NCBI RefSeq assembly: GCF_016765655.2
Contig: NZ_CP086109.1
Coordinates: forward strand, 186,001 to 250,000
DNA length: 64,000 nt
Reading direction: 5' to 3'
From: Skermanella mucosa
GTDB taxonomy: Bacteria > Pseudomonadota > Alphaproteobacteria > Azospirillales > Azospirillaceae
Shown: piece by piece, positions 1 through 8,913 of the stretch
How positions within the stretch are numbered: position 1 is the first letter of the stretch
How the letters are laid out: each line of letters opens with the position of its first letter
The notes under the pieces: model-generated
Seen by the model: only the letters and a program-made list of their open reading frames with translations
Databases searched by the model: none
Told to the model about the DNA's origin: nothing
Program-made: the position numbers and the translations under genes

Positions 1-257
1 TACCGCTGGATTTGGGCGACGCTCCGCATAAGCGGTATCAAATAACGATTTGCCCTGCTCTTCGGCGGATCAGCTGATCAAGTAAAACAAATACTTGTGG
101 CGAGACCAGCCGCGAGCCGTTACTTCACTATGGGGTATGGCTGCAGAACCCGAAAACCAGCATAGTTTCAGCATGTTACCGGCTAAAGCCAGGGGGGTGA
201 GTAGTTACATAAGAAAACTCCATCCCTATAGATGAGAGACGAAGAGGAGCTTCGGGG

Positions 258-2897
258 ATGCGTATGCCGGCATGGTTCGGGACCAGGCTTTTCGATGCGC
301 TCGGAACCCTGGTTCTTCTCTCCCTCCTGGTCCTGTCCGGTGTCGCCGGCCTGCCGTCGGCTTCGCGGGCGACGCCGCCTCCGGGCTTCGTGAACGAGGT
401 CTATACGACCGGGCTGGACCAGCCCTTGCAGGTCGTGCCGGCTCCGGACGGGCGGATCTTCGTCGTCCAGAAGGCAGGGATTATCCGGGTCCTGCCGACG
501 GGTTCGCCGACGCCCCTTGCCCAACCCTTCCTGAGCATCACCAACCTCTATACCGAGCACGAGGCCGGCATCCTCACCATGGCCCTGGCACCCGATTTCG
601 CGACGACGCGGCAATATTACGTCTATTACACCAGCCTGACACCGAAGCGGAACAGGATCTCCCGGTTCACGGCGAGCGGGAACACGACCTCCCTGGCAAC
701 GGAAACCGTGATCTGGCAGGACACGGTGGACGCGTCGAACGCCCACCATGGCGGCGGGATGCTGTTCGGCAACGACGGCAAGATCTACCTGACCACGGGC
801 GACCAGTTGACTCCGGCCGACTCCCAGCTCCTCACCAACACGCGGGGCAAGGTGCTGCGGATCAACCGGAACGGCACGATCCCGGCGGACAATCCCTTCC
901 ACGACGGGGCGGGACCGAACAAGGACGAGATCTGGGCCTACGGGCTGCGGAACCCCTACCGCGCCAGCATCGATCCGGTGACGGGGCGGATCTTCATCGG
1001 CAATGTCGGCGGCAATCTCCAGGCGACGGCGGTGGAGCAGGTCCACATCCTGGCGCGCGGCGCCAACTACGGCTGGCCGACCTGCGAGGCGAGCTGCGGC
1101 CCGGGCGTCGCCGCTCCCCTTTACGCGTACCCCCATGACGGCGTCCAGGCCGCGGTGATCGGCGGCTTCGTCTATCGCGGACGGCAGTTTCCCGCCGAAT
1201 ATGTCGGCAGTTACTTCTTCGCGGACTATGCGCGCAACACGATCAAGCGCCTGACCGTGGACGCGATGAACCAATTGACCGGAGTCTTCAACTTCGAACC
1301 GGCCAACGGCGCCATAAACGGGCCGTACGGCAATATCAACGACCTGGCGATGGGCGTTGACGGGGCGATCTACTATGTGGATTTCGCGGGTGGCCAGCCG
1401 GGCGCGGGCAAGCTCCGGCGCATCCGGGCGACCGCGAACCAGCCTCCCGTCGTCGTCGCGTCGGCCAGGCCGCAGGCGGGCGACGCACCGCTCACGGTGG
1501 CCTTCTCCAGCGCCGGGTCGTTCGACCCGAGGGGGGCCAGCCTCACCTATTCCTGGGATTTCGGGGACAATTCCAGGTCCACGGCCGCCAACCCGTCGCA
1601 TACCTACAATGTCCGGGGACCTTACAGCGTCCGCCTGACGGCTTCCAACGGGACCAATTCGGTCGTCTCGGACCCGATCACCATCAATGTCGGCGTGCCG
1701 CCGGTCGCGACCGTCACGGCCCCGGTCTCCGGCGCGCAGTTCGCCGCCGGCGACACGATCACCTTTTCCGGTACCGGCAGGGACCCGACCCTGGGCAACC
1801 TTCCCGCCGCAGCCCTGGAGTGGACGGTGAGTTTCCGCCACGAGGGCCATGTCCATCCCGTGGTCAGCGGCCTGAAGGGAACGACGGGCAGCTTCGCGAT
1901 CGGCAGGACGGGGCACGACTACACCGGCAACACCTCCTACGAGATCACGCTGACGGCGACCGGGGCGAACGGGCTCAAGGCGTCGCAGACGGTCTCCGTG
2001 TTCCCGCGGAAGGTGAACCTGAGCTTCGCGACCGCGCCCGCGGGGCTTCAGCTCAGGGTGGACGGGATACCCAGGACGACGCCGTTCGTCCATGACACGC
2101 TGGCGGGGTTCCAGCACGTGATCGAGGCGCCGCCGCAGACCGTCGCCGGCACGCGGTACACCTTCACGCGCTGGTCGGACGGCGGGGCGGCGTCGCACAC
2201 CATCACCGCGCCGCAATCGGCCGCGACCCTGACGGCGACATATTCCGCCGTGGCGGTGCCGGCCCTGGTCCTGCGGCTGCCCTTCGACGAGGGATCGGGG
2301 ACGACAGCCCTGGATGTCTCCGGGCAGAGGAACAACGGCACGCTGGTCAACGCGCCGACACGGGTGGCGGGCCGGATCGGGAGCGGCGCCCTGGCCTTCA
2401 ACGGGACCAGCCGCCATGTCCGGGTCAACGGATCGACGTCGCTGAACAAGGCGCGTCAGGCCATCACGGTCACGGCCTGGGTGCTGCGCACGGCGAACCA
2501 GACGGGGTGGCGCGCCATCGTCTCCCGGCAGGAGGGGACCGGCGGAGGGGATCACTTCATCCTGGGCTTCAACAACAACAATTTCCGCTGGCTGGTGAAG
2601 ACCGGCACGGTCTCGGCGCAGCTCGGCGGTGCCGCCCCGCTCAACCGTTGGATCCATCTGGCCGGGACCTACGACGGCTCCACGGTGAAGCTCTATGTGG
2701 ACGGGGTCCAGCAGTTCTCGACGCCGCTGACCGGCACCATCGCGGGAAGCACCAACCCGATCATCATCGCCGGCAACATCAACGCCGCCGGAGCCGCGCC
2801 GGGCGAACTCTTCCTGGGGCGGATCGACGAGCCCCGCATCTACGACCGGGCGCTTTCCGCGTCGGAGATCGCGGTGCTGGTGCAGGGCGGCAGCTGA
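258..2897 (+). CDS. Secreted glucose/sorbosone dehydrogenase-like protein with PKD and LamG domains
   Basis: An 879-residue exported protein. Residues 1-37 form a signal peptide. Residues about 42-390 resemble the PQQ-dependent glucose/sorbosone dehydrogenase beta-propeller, with the segments AHHGGGMLFGNDGKIYLTTG and IWAYGLRNPYRASIDP. A PKD domain follows at about 395-478 (WDFGDN), then an Ig/PEGA-like stretch and a C-terminal LamG/concanavalin-like domain from about 670 (FDEGSGTTALDVSG). In the family the propeller oxidises aldoses through PQQ. The PKD and LamG parts would bind polysaccharide, so I infer an extracellular or periplasmic carbohydrate-active protein. The substrate cannot be read from the sequence. 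It appears monocistronic. A long minus-strand reading frame over it is a GC-bias shadow. Confidence 0.85.
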   Translation: MRMPAWFGTRLFDALGTLVLLSLLVLSGVAGLPSASRATPPPGFVNEVYTTGLDQPLQVVPAPDGRIFVVQKAGIIRVLPTGSPTPLAQPFLSITNLYTEHEAGILTMALAPDFATTRQYYVYYTSLTPKRNRISRFTASGNTTSLATETVIWQDTVDASNAHHGGGMLFGNDGKIYLTTGDQLTPADSQLLTNTRGKVLRINRNGTIPADNPFHDGAGPNKDEIWAYGLRNPYRASIDPVTGRIFIGNVGGNLQATAVEQVHILARGANYGWPTCEASCGPGVAAPLYAYPHDGVQAAVIGGFVYRGRQFPAEYVGSYFFADYARNTIKRLTVDAMNQLTGVFNFEPANGAINGPYGNINDLAMGVDGAIYYVDFAGGQPGAGKLRRIRATANQPPVVVASARPQAGDAPLTVAFSSAGSFDPRGASLTYSWDFGDNSRSTAANPSHTYNVRGPYSVRLTASNGTNSVVSDPITINVGVPPVATVTAPVSGAQFAAGDTITFSGTGRDPTLGNLPAAALEWTVSFRHEGHVHPVVSGLKGTTGSFAIGRTGHDYTGNTSYEITLTATGANGLKASQTVSVFPRKVNLSFATAPAGLQLRVDGIPRTTPFVHDTLAGFQHVIEAPPQTVAGTRYTFTRWSDGGAASHTITAPQSAATLTATYSAVAVPALVLRLPFDEGSGTTALDVSGQRNNGTLVNAPTRVAGRIGSGALAFNGTSRHVRVNGSTSLNKARQAITVTAWVLRTANQTGWRAIVSRQEGTGGGDHFILGFNNNNFRWLVKTGTVSAQLGGAAPLNRWIHLAGTYDGSTVKLYVDGVQQFSTPLTGTIAGSTNPIIIAGNINAAGAAPGELFLGRIDEPRIYDRALSASEIAVLVQGGS

Positions 2898-2924
2898 GGG
2901 GCGGCAACCGGGGGGCGGGAGCCT

Positions 2925-3110
2925 TCAGGCGGCGTCCCTCAGGTCCGATCCGCAGGCGCGGAGGAAGGCGTTGATCTCCCGGAAGGCGCCGACTTTCCGG
3001 CGGGCCTCCTCGTTGCCGGCGAGGAAGGCTTCGATCTTCCCGATCAGGGCGGGGTGCAGCTCGCCGTCCACATAGGCGCCGAGCATCATGTCGTCGATAT
3101 GATCGTTCAT
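2925..3110 (-). CDS. Small anti-sigma-factor-like protein
   Basis: A 61-residue protein (MNDHIDDMMLGAYVDGEL at the start). The pattern D-x3-LxAYVDGEL followed by a helix ending FLAGNEEARRKV is typical of the N-terminal region of anti-sigma factors of the zf-HC2 type. The zinc-binding H-x3-C-x2-C motif is absent and there is no membrane segment, so it is either a stand-alone mini-protein or a shortened relative. No sigma factor lies next to it. It converges on the sugar dehydrogenase gene with a 27-bp gap. The function is inferred from pattern only. Confidence 0.55.
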   Translation of the reverse strand: MNDHIDDMMLGAYVDGELHPALIGKIEAFLAGNEEARRKVGAFREINAFLRACGSDLRDAA

Positions 3111-3161
3111 GCCGTTCCTCCCGCCGAGTGTCTCGCTGGTGGGGAAGGATGCGGGCTTATG

Positions 3162-3178
3162 GTTAATTAATGATTAAC
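3162..3178. promoter_or_regulatory. AT-rich inverted repeat upstream of the small anti-sigma-like ORF
   Basis: The arms gttaat and attaac are separated by 5 bases, in an AT-rich patch between the minus-strand small ORF and the plus-strand DUF1127 gene. It sits where promoters for both would be expected. It could be an operator or simply an AT-rich promoter element; nothing decides between them. Confidence 0.25.
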
Positions 3179-3362
3179 GCGAGATTCGGGTTTGCGCGAC
3201 GGCCTCGCGGGGATCGCCGGATCAAGCCCGGCCATAGGCAACAACAGTATCCCCGACACAACTGAAACAGCGGAGCGGTCCGGAGGACGTCAGGGGGAAA
3301 CATGGCCCCGGTAGGTTCTCCCTCAAGCCGGCATGCCGGAGGGGAGAATGAAGGAGATCGTC

Positions 3363-3590
3363 ATGGAAACGTCATTGGCCGCGCGGAGAGTGTTCGCGGC
3401 GGAAGCGGCGGAGGAGGGCCGCCGGGGACCGCGCGCAGTCCTGCTCGTCTTCGATACCCTGAGCCTGTGGCGGGAGCGCGCCCGCCAGCGGCGGCAACTG
3501 GCCGGGCTGCCGGACCATATGCTGAACGATATCGGCATCAGCCGTGCGCAAGCCTGGATGGAATGTGACAAGCCGTTCTGGAAAGGGTAA
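3363..3590 (+). CDS. DUF1127 domain protein
   Basis: A 75-residue protein. The C-terminal part (LWRERARQRRQLAGLPDHM, then LNDIGISRAQAWMECDKPFW) is the DUF1127 signature, an arginine-rich helix followed by L-x-DIGL/I-x-R. Small DUF1127 proteins in alphaproteobacteria have been linked to phosphate, carbon and RNA turnover control; the role here is unknown. I chose the ATG at 3363 because AAGGAG lies at proper spacing before it; the upstream in-frame ATGs overlap that ribosome site. Confidence 0.8.
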   Translation: METSLAARRVFAAEAAEEGRRGPRAVLLVFDTLSLWRERARQRRQLAGLPDHMLNDIGISRAQAWMECDKPFWKG

Positions 3591-3658
3591 GTGGGGAATA
3601 AACCGCCGCCTGGGCCGTCATCCCGGCAGCCCGTCCCGAATGCCGAGAGGTTTCCGCC

Positions 3659-4135
3659 ATGCCCTTGCCCGCAGCCCTGTCCGGCCTCCGCGCCGCCGCG
3701 ATCTTCGCTGCCGTCCTGCTGGCGGCGGGGGCCGCGGCGTCCCACGAGGGAGCGACCGGCGTGGTGGCGCAGCGCATGGACGTCATGAAGGAGATGGGCC
3801 GGCACATGAAGGCGCTGGGCAGCATGCTGTCGGGCAAGACCGCGTTCGACCAGGAGACGGCCCGGCGGCTGGCCGAGACGATGCACGAGCATTGCGAGCA
3901 CGTGATGCACATGTTCCCGCCCGGCAGCGACGGACACCATTCCGAGGCGACCAGGGCGGTGTGGGACCGGCGCCCCGAGTTCGACGACCGCATGCGCAGG
4001 TTCGACGAGGCGGTCGAGGACCTGGTGGCCGCCGCGGCGTCCGGCGGGAGGTCCGAGCTACAGTCCGAGTTCAAGCGGGTGGGCCAGGAATGCTCCGGCT
4101 GCCACGACGGTTTCCGGCAGAAGAAATCGCACTGA
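3659..4135 (+). CDS. Cytochrome c' (class II c-type cytochrome)
   Basis: A 158-residue periplasmic haem protein. Residues 1-27 are an Ala-rich signal peptide. The rest is a four-helix-bundle type sequence (RMDVMKEMGRHMKALGSML) ending in a single C-terminal haem site CSGCH at residues 145-149, the class II arrangement. Cytochromes c' bind NO or CO at a five-coordinate haem and are thought to protect against nitrosative stress; electron transfer is the alternative. The gene has its own promoter gap and no redox partner nearby. Confidence 0.85.
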   Translation: MPLPAALSGLRAAAIFAAVLLAAGAAASHEGATGVVAQRMDVMKEMGRHMKALGSMLSGKTAFDQETARRLAETMHEHCEHVMHMFPPGSDGHHSEATRAVWDRRPEFDDRMRRFDEAVEDLVAAAASGGRSELQSEFKRVGQECSGCHDGFRQKKSH

Positions 4136-4234
4136 CCGGCGGCAATCCGTTGCCTGTTTATGACGGCCGTAGACATGGTCCGTCAGCCTCCCGCATACCT
4201 CCTCGTCTCGATTCCCGGGTCCGTCCCGGTCGTG

Positions 4235-5050
4235 TCAGGCGCGATCGGCGGACTGGACGATCTCCTGCCGCAATTGGTCGACCTTCGCGCCAGCCCACTG
4301 CCGGGCGTCATCGCCGAACACGAGCCGCGATGGCGCCTCGCCCTGCGAAGCAAGCGCCACGATCCGCGCCGCGAGCAGTTTCGGATCGCCCGGCTGGTTG
4401 CCATTGGCCCCCTCCACGAATGCGCGATACTGCGCGATCGCCTCGGCATAGTCTGGAATGTCGATGCTGCCGAATCTCGCCGACTTCTGGTCCATGAAGT
4501 CGGTGCGCAGCATCCCCGGCTCGACCAGGAGCGAGCGGACGCCGAACGGTGCCAGCTCCTGCGCAAAGCCCTCCATCCATCCCTCGACCGCAAACTTCGA
4601 CGCTGAGTAGACCGTCCCTCCGCCATTGGCGACCAGCCCGCTCACCGACGAGATCGTGACGATGAGGCCTGAGCGACGCTCACGCATGTGGGGGACGACC
4701 GCGCGCGCGACGTTCATCGTGCCGAACAGGTTGACCTCGAATTGACGCCGCACCGCGGCATCGGTGAACGTCTCGAAGAAGCCCAGTTCGGCATAGCCGG
4801 CATTGTTGACCAGCACGTCGATCGCACCGAACCGCTCGGTAGTCTTGGTGGCAACCGAGCGCGCGGCTTCGGCATCGGTGATATCGAGTGCGAGGACGTG
4901 CAGCCGATCCTGCTCGCCCCCGAAGGCATCGCGCACCGCGTCGGCGGACCGCGCCGTCGCCACGACCGTCTCGCCCGCATCGAGCGCCGCGCGCGTGATC
5001 TCGCGTCCAAGTCCCCTGCTTGCGCCCGTCACCAGCCAAACCTTGCCCAT
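4235..5050 (-). CDS. SDR family oxidoreductase
   Basis: A 271-residue classical short-chain dehydrogenase/reductase. It has the N-terminal nucleotide motif TGASRGLG, the structural NNAG motif (LVNNAGYAELG) and the catalytic YSASK with an upstream Ser (ISSVSG). Substrate and cofactor preference cannot be told. The ATG at 5050 is preferred over the one 21 bases upstream because AGGAG sits six bases before it. The gene is divergent from the LysR gene at 5153, which commonly controls such a neighbour. Confidence 0.85.
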   Translation of the reverse strand: MGKVWLVTGASRGLGREITRAALDAGETVVATARSADAVRDAFGGEQDRLHVLALDITDAEAARSVATKTTERFGAIDVLVNNAGYAELGFFETFTDAAVRRQFEVNLFGTMNVARAVVPHMRERRSGLIVTISSVSGLVANGGGTVYSASKFAVEGWMEGFAQELAPFGVRSLLVEPGMLRTDFMDQKSARFGSIDIPDYAEAIAQYRAFVEGANGNQPGDPKLLAARIVALASQGEAPSRLVFGDDARQWAGAKVDQLRQEIVQSADRA

Positions 5051-5152
5051 CGCCTGCTCCTGGTCGCCCATACTGTCGCTGGCTAGGTAGTCATGCTAAA
5101 CAATGGAGATAACAGGCTAATCAGTCATAGGCCCCAGTAGCGGGAATCATCA

Positions 5153-6070
5153 ATGCGTCCGGATCAGCTCGGCGAACTCGCCGTCTTCGCAGCGATCGCC
5201 TCCGACCGCAGCTTCACCCGGGCCGCAAGGCGGCTCGGAGTCACGCAGTCGGCGTTGAGCCAGACCATGAAGCGGCTGGAGGGACAACTCGGTTTTCGCC
5301 TGCTCTCCCGCACGACGCGCAGCGTCGCCCCGACCGCTGCCGGCGAGCGCCTGCTCGCCACCCTGGCGCCGGCACTGGCCGGATTGGACGACGAGATCGC
5401 GGCGCTGGCTCTGACCCGCGGGGCGGCGATCGGCACCGTCCGGATCACGACGGGCAAACACGCCGCAGACACTTTGCTGTGGCCGATGCTCCCGTCCTTC
5501 ATGCGCCACCACCCCGGCATCGAGGTGGAGGTATGCGTCGAGGGCGGGATGACCGACATCGTGGCCGGCCGCTTCGATGCCGGCATCCGGCTTGGCGAGC
5601 GATTGGAGAAGGACATGATCGCGCTCCGGATCGGGCCTCCGCTTCGCGTCGCGGTGGTGGCGGCCCCCGGCTATCTGAGCGACCATCCGGCGCCGATGGA
5701 GCCCGCCGACCTCACGGGCCATCGCTGTATCGCCTACGGCGACACCCATGGCGACCTGTCTCCCTGGTCGTTCGAGCGCGACGGCCATGCGGTGACGGTC
5801 ACACCAGGCCGCGGACCGGTGTTCAACGATGGCGACCTGCTGGTTGCCGCCGCCCTGGAGGGTTTCGGCATCCTCTTCATACTCGAAGATCTGGTGGCGG
5901 CGCCGATCGCCGATGGCCGCCTCGTCCGCCTGCTGGAGCCGTGGTGCGAGCCGTTTGCCGGCTACCACCTCTATTACCCCGACCGGCAGGGTACGACGGC
6001 CTTCGAACTGTTCAAGGAAGCTCTTCGAGCTGGTTTGGAGCAGGGATGCCGCGGTTGCTCGGGCGGGTGA
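5153..6070 (+). CDS. LysR family transcriptional regulator
   Basis: A 305-residue protein. Residues 1-60 hold the LysR winged helix-turn-helix (FTRAARRLGVTQSALSQTMK), followed by the linker helix and an effector-binding domain from about 90 to 295 (VEGGMTDIVAGRFDAGIRLG). It is closest in style to the regulators paired with SDRs and quinone or aldehyde reductases. The divergent SDR is the likely target, with the operator expected in the 102-bp gap 5051-5152; I could not fix a single convincing T-N11-A box there. Confidence 0.9.
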   Translation: MRPDQLGELAVFAAIASDRSFTRAARRLGVTQSALSQTMKRLEGQLGFRLLSRTTRSVAPTAAGERLLATLAPALAGLDDEIAALALTRGAAIGTVRITTGKHAADTLLWPMLPSFMRHHPGIEVEVCVEGGMTDIVAGRFDAGIRLGERLEKDMIALRIGPPLRVAVVAAPGYLSDHPAPMEPADLTGHRCIAYGDTHGDLSPWSFERDGHAVTVTPGRGPVFNDGDLLVAAALEGFGILFILEDLVAAPIADGRLVRLLEPWCEPFAGYHLYYPDRQGTTAFELFKEALRAGLEQGCRGCSGG

Positions 6071-6103
6071 ACGACCTGTCGAAGGGCAGGGACGGCCGCA
6101 AGG

Positions 6104-6556
6104 CTACGTCAGCAGGAAGGTGCTGAGCAGGATCAGCAGGAGCACGGCGGCGCAGGCGATCACGATCCGATGGGTCGATGCCGGGGTGGCGGAGGAAGCC
6201 GTGACGGCGGCGGCTTCGGCCATCGGCCGTTCCGGCGGGGGCGGGAGCGGCCGGGTGCCCTCGGCCGGCTGGCGCGGCCGGAGCGGGACGACGCGGTCCC
6301 GGTTGTCGTCGGTGGGCTCGGGCAAGCGGAACTCCGGGATTTCCGCGCGGTCGCCGGAATAGCGCGGGCGGCCGGTCAGTTCCTCCTCGATCTCGACGGA
6401 GACGCCGGCCTCTTCGAGCTGGACCAGCGCGTGGGCAAGCTCGCTGTCGCTCATGCCGTCGACCGGAAGCACCCGGTTCACTTCGTCGATGGTGACGTAT
6501 CCCCGGTCGCGGCCCATCTCGGCCAGACGGTGGATGATGGAACTGTCGACAGCCAT
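6104..6556 (-). CDS. Sigma-70 region 1.1-like domain protein with C-terminal membrane anchor
   Basis: A 150-residue protein of unknown function. Residues about 5-55 (GRDRGYVTIDEVNRVLP, then SDSELAHALVQLEEAGVSVE) match the spacing and key residues of sigma-70 region 1.1: G-x2-x-GY-[LV]-T-x2-EVN-x2-LP, then a helix and G-[IV]-x-V. A Pro- and Arg-rich linker follows (about 75-115), then one transmembrane helix at the C-terminus (IVIACAAVLLLILLSTFLL). No sigma regions 2-4 are present. The domain would face the cytoplasm, tethered to the membrane as a tail-anchored protein. It lies 61 bp downstream of the glycosyltransferase gene and may be cotranscribed with it. Confidence 0.7.
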   Translation of the reverse strand: MAVDSSIIHRLAEMGRDRGYVTIDEVNRVLPVDGMSDSELAHALVQLEEAGVSVEIEEELTGRPRYSGDRAEIPEFRLPEPTDDNRDRVVPLRPRQPAEGTRPLPPPPERPMAEAAAVTASSATPASTHRIVIACAAVLLLILLSTFLLT

Positions 6557-6617
6557 GGGGCGGCCTCCGGACGGTGTGGAGCGGGGCGTGGGCTATAACA
6601 GTCCGGGCGTTCCGGTG

Positions 6618-7433
6618 TCACCGCCCCTTCCCGGCGAGCTTTTCGGAAACGGCGGCGATGCGGGCGAGTTCCAGGCCGAACCGCGCCGCCATCGCGTCGT
6701 CGAGCGGAGTTCCCGCCGACGCGACGCCCTGATTGAAGCTGCGGCGCCAATCGGCGAAGGGGCCGTGGGTTTCGGAATGGTTGGCCGAGGTGTTGACCAG
6801 ATAGGTTCCGGATACCGGCAGGCGGACGGGCTCGGCGCCGTGCTCCCGGGCGGTTTCCAGCCACAGGTGATGGTCGTGCAGGACCGGGTAGGGATCGCGC
6901 CGGAATGGGTCCGGGTGGCCGGGCCGCAGGTTGACGACGGTGCTCGACCCGCAGACCCGATGGAAATCCCCGTCGAAGACTGCGGGGTGGGGCAGGGCGA
7001 CGCCGCGCAGGGTCCGGAGGTCGGTGGCGAAGCCGGCGGCCACAAGCCCGCCGACATGGTCGGGCGTGACCAGCGCCCGCGCGGTCTCGACCAGGCGGGT
7101 ATCGACCCAGTCGTCGGCGTCCACGAACATCAGCAGGCCGCCGCCGTCGCGCAAGACCCTGTCGTTGATCGCGTGCTTCTTGCGCCCGCTGTCGAGATTG
7201 TCCGGCCTGTTCTCCCCCGCCGGCCAGCCAGCGGCGACGAAAGTGATGCGGGGATCGTCGGGCAGGCGGGACGGGCGGTCGTGGCCGGCGATCACGACCC
7301 GGAAATCGGGGTCGGTCTGGGCCAGGACGGAGGCGAGCGTCAGGCCGAGCAGGTCCTGGACCAGGTCCCAGTCGGCGGCCAGTGCCGCCGGGATCAGCGG
7401 GATGCCGAAGGTGAAAGGGGTGGACGAAGGCAA
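6618..7433 (-). CDS. Glycosyltransferase (GT-A/GT2-like)
   Basis: A 271-residue cytosolic protein. Its core looks like a GT-A glycosyltransferase: LASVLAQTDPDFRVVIAG near the start, then the DxD-like MFVDADDW. It resembles bacterial proteins annotated as putative rhamnosyltransferases. Acceptor and sugar are unknown. The reading frame opens at a TTG (7433) with no clear Shine-Dalgarno, 11 bp after the previous gene's stop, so translation may be coupled to it. Confidence 0.7.
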   Translation of the reverse strand: MPSSTPFTFGIPLIPAALAADWDLVQDLLGLTLASVLAQTDPDFRVVIAGHDRPSRLPDDPRITFVAAGWPAGENRPDNLDSGRKKHAINDRVLRDGGGLLMFVDADDWVDTRLVETARALVTPDHVGGLVAAGFATDLRTLRGVALPHPAVFDGDFHRVCGSSTVVNLRPGHPDPFRRDPYPVLHDHHLWLETAREHGAEPVRLPVSGTYLVNTSANHSETHGPFADWRRSFNQGVASAGTPLDDAMAARFGLELARIAAVSEKLAGKGR

Positions 7434-7444
7434 GGAAGGTTCTT

Positions 7445-8425
7445 TCAGGCGTTTCGGGATCGAAGGCTCTCAACGTGCAGGCCGTAGAGTCGGCAGCAGT
7501 GTTCGTGCCGCCTCCGGATCCCGGGGTCTTCGAGGAGCGCTTCCAGGGTGGCGCGGGCGCGGGGCAGCTTGGGGAGGATGGTGATGTCCTCCTCGTCGTT
7601 CCGGTCGAAGGCGGTCCAGCTCCGGTCGAGATCCCAGGCGATGTCGAGCCCGCCGCCGCGATGGTGCTTGACCCGGTAGTCGTCCCGCGAGCGCGTGTTG
7701 TAGTGGTTGACCTGGGCGAGGGTCCAGGAGACCCGGCCGGGCTCGGACTGGAGGAAATCGTTCCGGGATTCGTCGTGGAAATAATCCGGCAGGACGGCGC
7801 CGGCGCCGTCCACGTAGCGCAGTTCCCCGTGCCGGCCATCATGGGGGTAACGGGGCTGGTGCGGCATCAGCTTGCACCAGTAGGCGTCGATCTTCGTGAA
7901 CAGGGTCTTGAAGGATAGATTGACCCCGTCGGCCAGGGCGGCGGCCCGGGTGAAGCGCTCGCACACGGGCGCCCGGCTCCAGTCCCGGTGGCCGGAACTG
8001 CCGAAGACGCGCCAGTTGACCAGGAAGGCGGTCGCGTCCGGCACGGTGTCCAGCAGATCGGTCACCCTGCCGTTCCCCACATGGATGTTCAGGAACTCGT
8101 CCGCGTCCAGCACCATCGCCCAGTCGGCGTCGCGGACGGCGGGAAGGTCCTGGGCTTGTCCGTACGCCGCGAGCTGGGGCTTGTCGCCGGGACCGACTTC
8201 GGTGCGGACATGGGTCAGCACGCCGGCATCCTGGAGGGCGTCGAGCAGGTCGGGCGACCCGTCCACGCAGTCGTTGGTGCAGGCCACGAGGTCGGTGAAG
8301 CCGATCGAGCGGTGATACGCGACCCATTCCAGGATGTAGGGGCCTTCGTTCCGCATGGTGCAGGCCAGCACGATCCGGCGGGGATCGCCGGTCCCGGCCC
8401 GGGGGGCGGTCATAGGGTACGCCAT
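7445..8425 (-). CDS. Glycosyltransferase family 2-like protein (Glyco_tranf_2_4 type)
   Basis: A 326-residue protein. The N-terminus (LACTMRNEGPYILEWVAYHR) and the following TDLVACTNDCVDGS are the signature of the Glyco_tranf_2_4 group, and AMVLDADEFLNI supplies the metal-binding Asp cluster. The family moves sugars onto surface glycans. The ATG at 8425 follows a strong GGAAGGAGG; a second ATG at 8413 is possible, and a longer upstream opening has no ribosome site. It is the first gene of a probable three-gene unit with the next glycosyltransferase and the region 1.1-like protein. Confidence 0.8.
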   Translation of the reverse strand: MAYPMTAPRAGTGDPRRIVLACTMRNEGPYILEWVAYHRSIGFTDLVACTNDCVDGSPDLLDALQDAGVLTHVRTEVGPGDKPQLAAYGQAQDLPAVRDADWAMVLDADEFLNIHVGNGRVTDLLDTVPDATAFLVNWRVFGSSGHRDWSRAPVCERFTRAAALADGVNLSFKTLFTKIDAYWCKLMPHQPRYPHDGRHGELRYVDGAGAVLPDYFHDESRNDFLQSEPGRVSWTLAQVNHYNTRSRDDYRVKHHRGGGLDIAWDLDRSWTAFDRNDEEDITILPKLPRARATLEALLEDPGIRRRHEHCCRLYGLHVESLRSRNA

Positions 8426-8628
8426 TTCCTTTTCCGTCCTCCTTCCGATCGCCGGCCTGCGGGAACGGCGTATCCTCAACCCCGGCACGCGGGGAAGATC
8501 ACGTTCGGAACGGTGATGCGCTGTTGGGCGATCGATGCAAAGATCGTTGGGCGATCAAGGGGATTGATGCCTTCCTGATCGGGTGCGATATCGCCCATGA
8601 ACTTGCCACCCATATGCGGATGCGTTAT

Positions 8629-8652
8629 GGTAGGTACTTCTTACTACTTACC
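8629..8652. promoter_or_regulatory. Imperfect palindrome upstream of the first phd/vapC pair
   Basis: The arms GGTAGGTA and TACTTACC differ at one position and flank an 8-base centre, 12 bp before the antitoxin ATG. The position and symmetry fit an autoregulatory operator bound by the Phd-type antitoxin. No experimental basis. Confidence 0.45.
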
Positions 8653-8664
8653 GTGAGTTCAAGT

Positions 8665-8913
8665 ATGCCCGACGGACTCATCAGTGCCACCGAAGCGAAC
8701 CGGAACTTCTCCAAGGTCCTGCGCGACGTCGAGGGTGGCGCCCGCGTCACCATCACCAAGGACGGCAAGCCGGTTGCCGTCATCGCCCCGGCGGGATCGC
8801 CCGGCTCCGTGGGATGTGAGAAAGCCCGGCAGCGTATGATGGCGCTGCTACAGGAAGGGTTGCCGCTCGGCTTTACCGGCGGCATTGATCGAGATGAGTT
8901 GCATTCGCGTTGA
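8665..8913 (+). CDS. Phd/YefM-type antitoxin
   Basis: An 82-residue protein beginning MPDGLISATEANRNFSKVL, the DNA-binding Phd/YefM fold, followed by VTITKDGKPVAVIAP. The C-terminal tail (about 55-82) should wrap the toxin. I chose the ATG at 8665 because the family starts here; the open frame extends upstream without homology. Its stop overlaps the toxin start by four bases. It should neutralise the PIN-domain partner and repress the operon. Confidence 0.85.
   Translation: MPDGLISATEANRNFSKVLRDVEGGARVTITKDGKPVAVIAPAGSPGSVGCEKARQRMMALLQEGLPLGFTGGIDRDELHSR

Noticed and set aside
1-257. Possible small RNA or attachment site at the window start
   Set aside because: Only a weak TACCGCT/AGCGGTA pairing (1-7, 31-37) was seen; nothing distinguishes it from chance or from the edge of an element outside the window.
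183-2657. A minus-strand open frame of 824 codons over the sugar dehydrogenase gene
   Set aside because: Low-complexity Arg/Gly/Asp-rich product without motifs; the plus strand encodes a complete multi-domain protein with a signal peptide.
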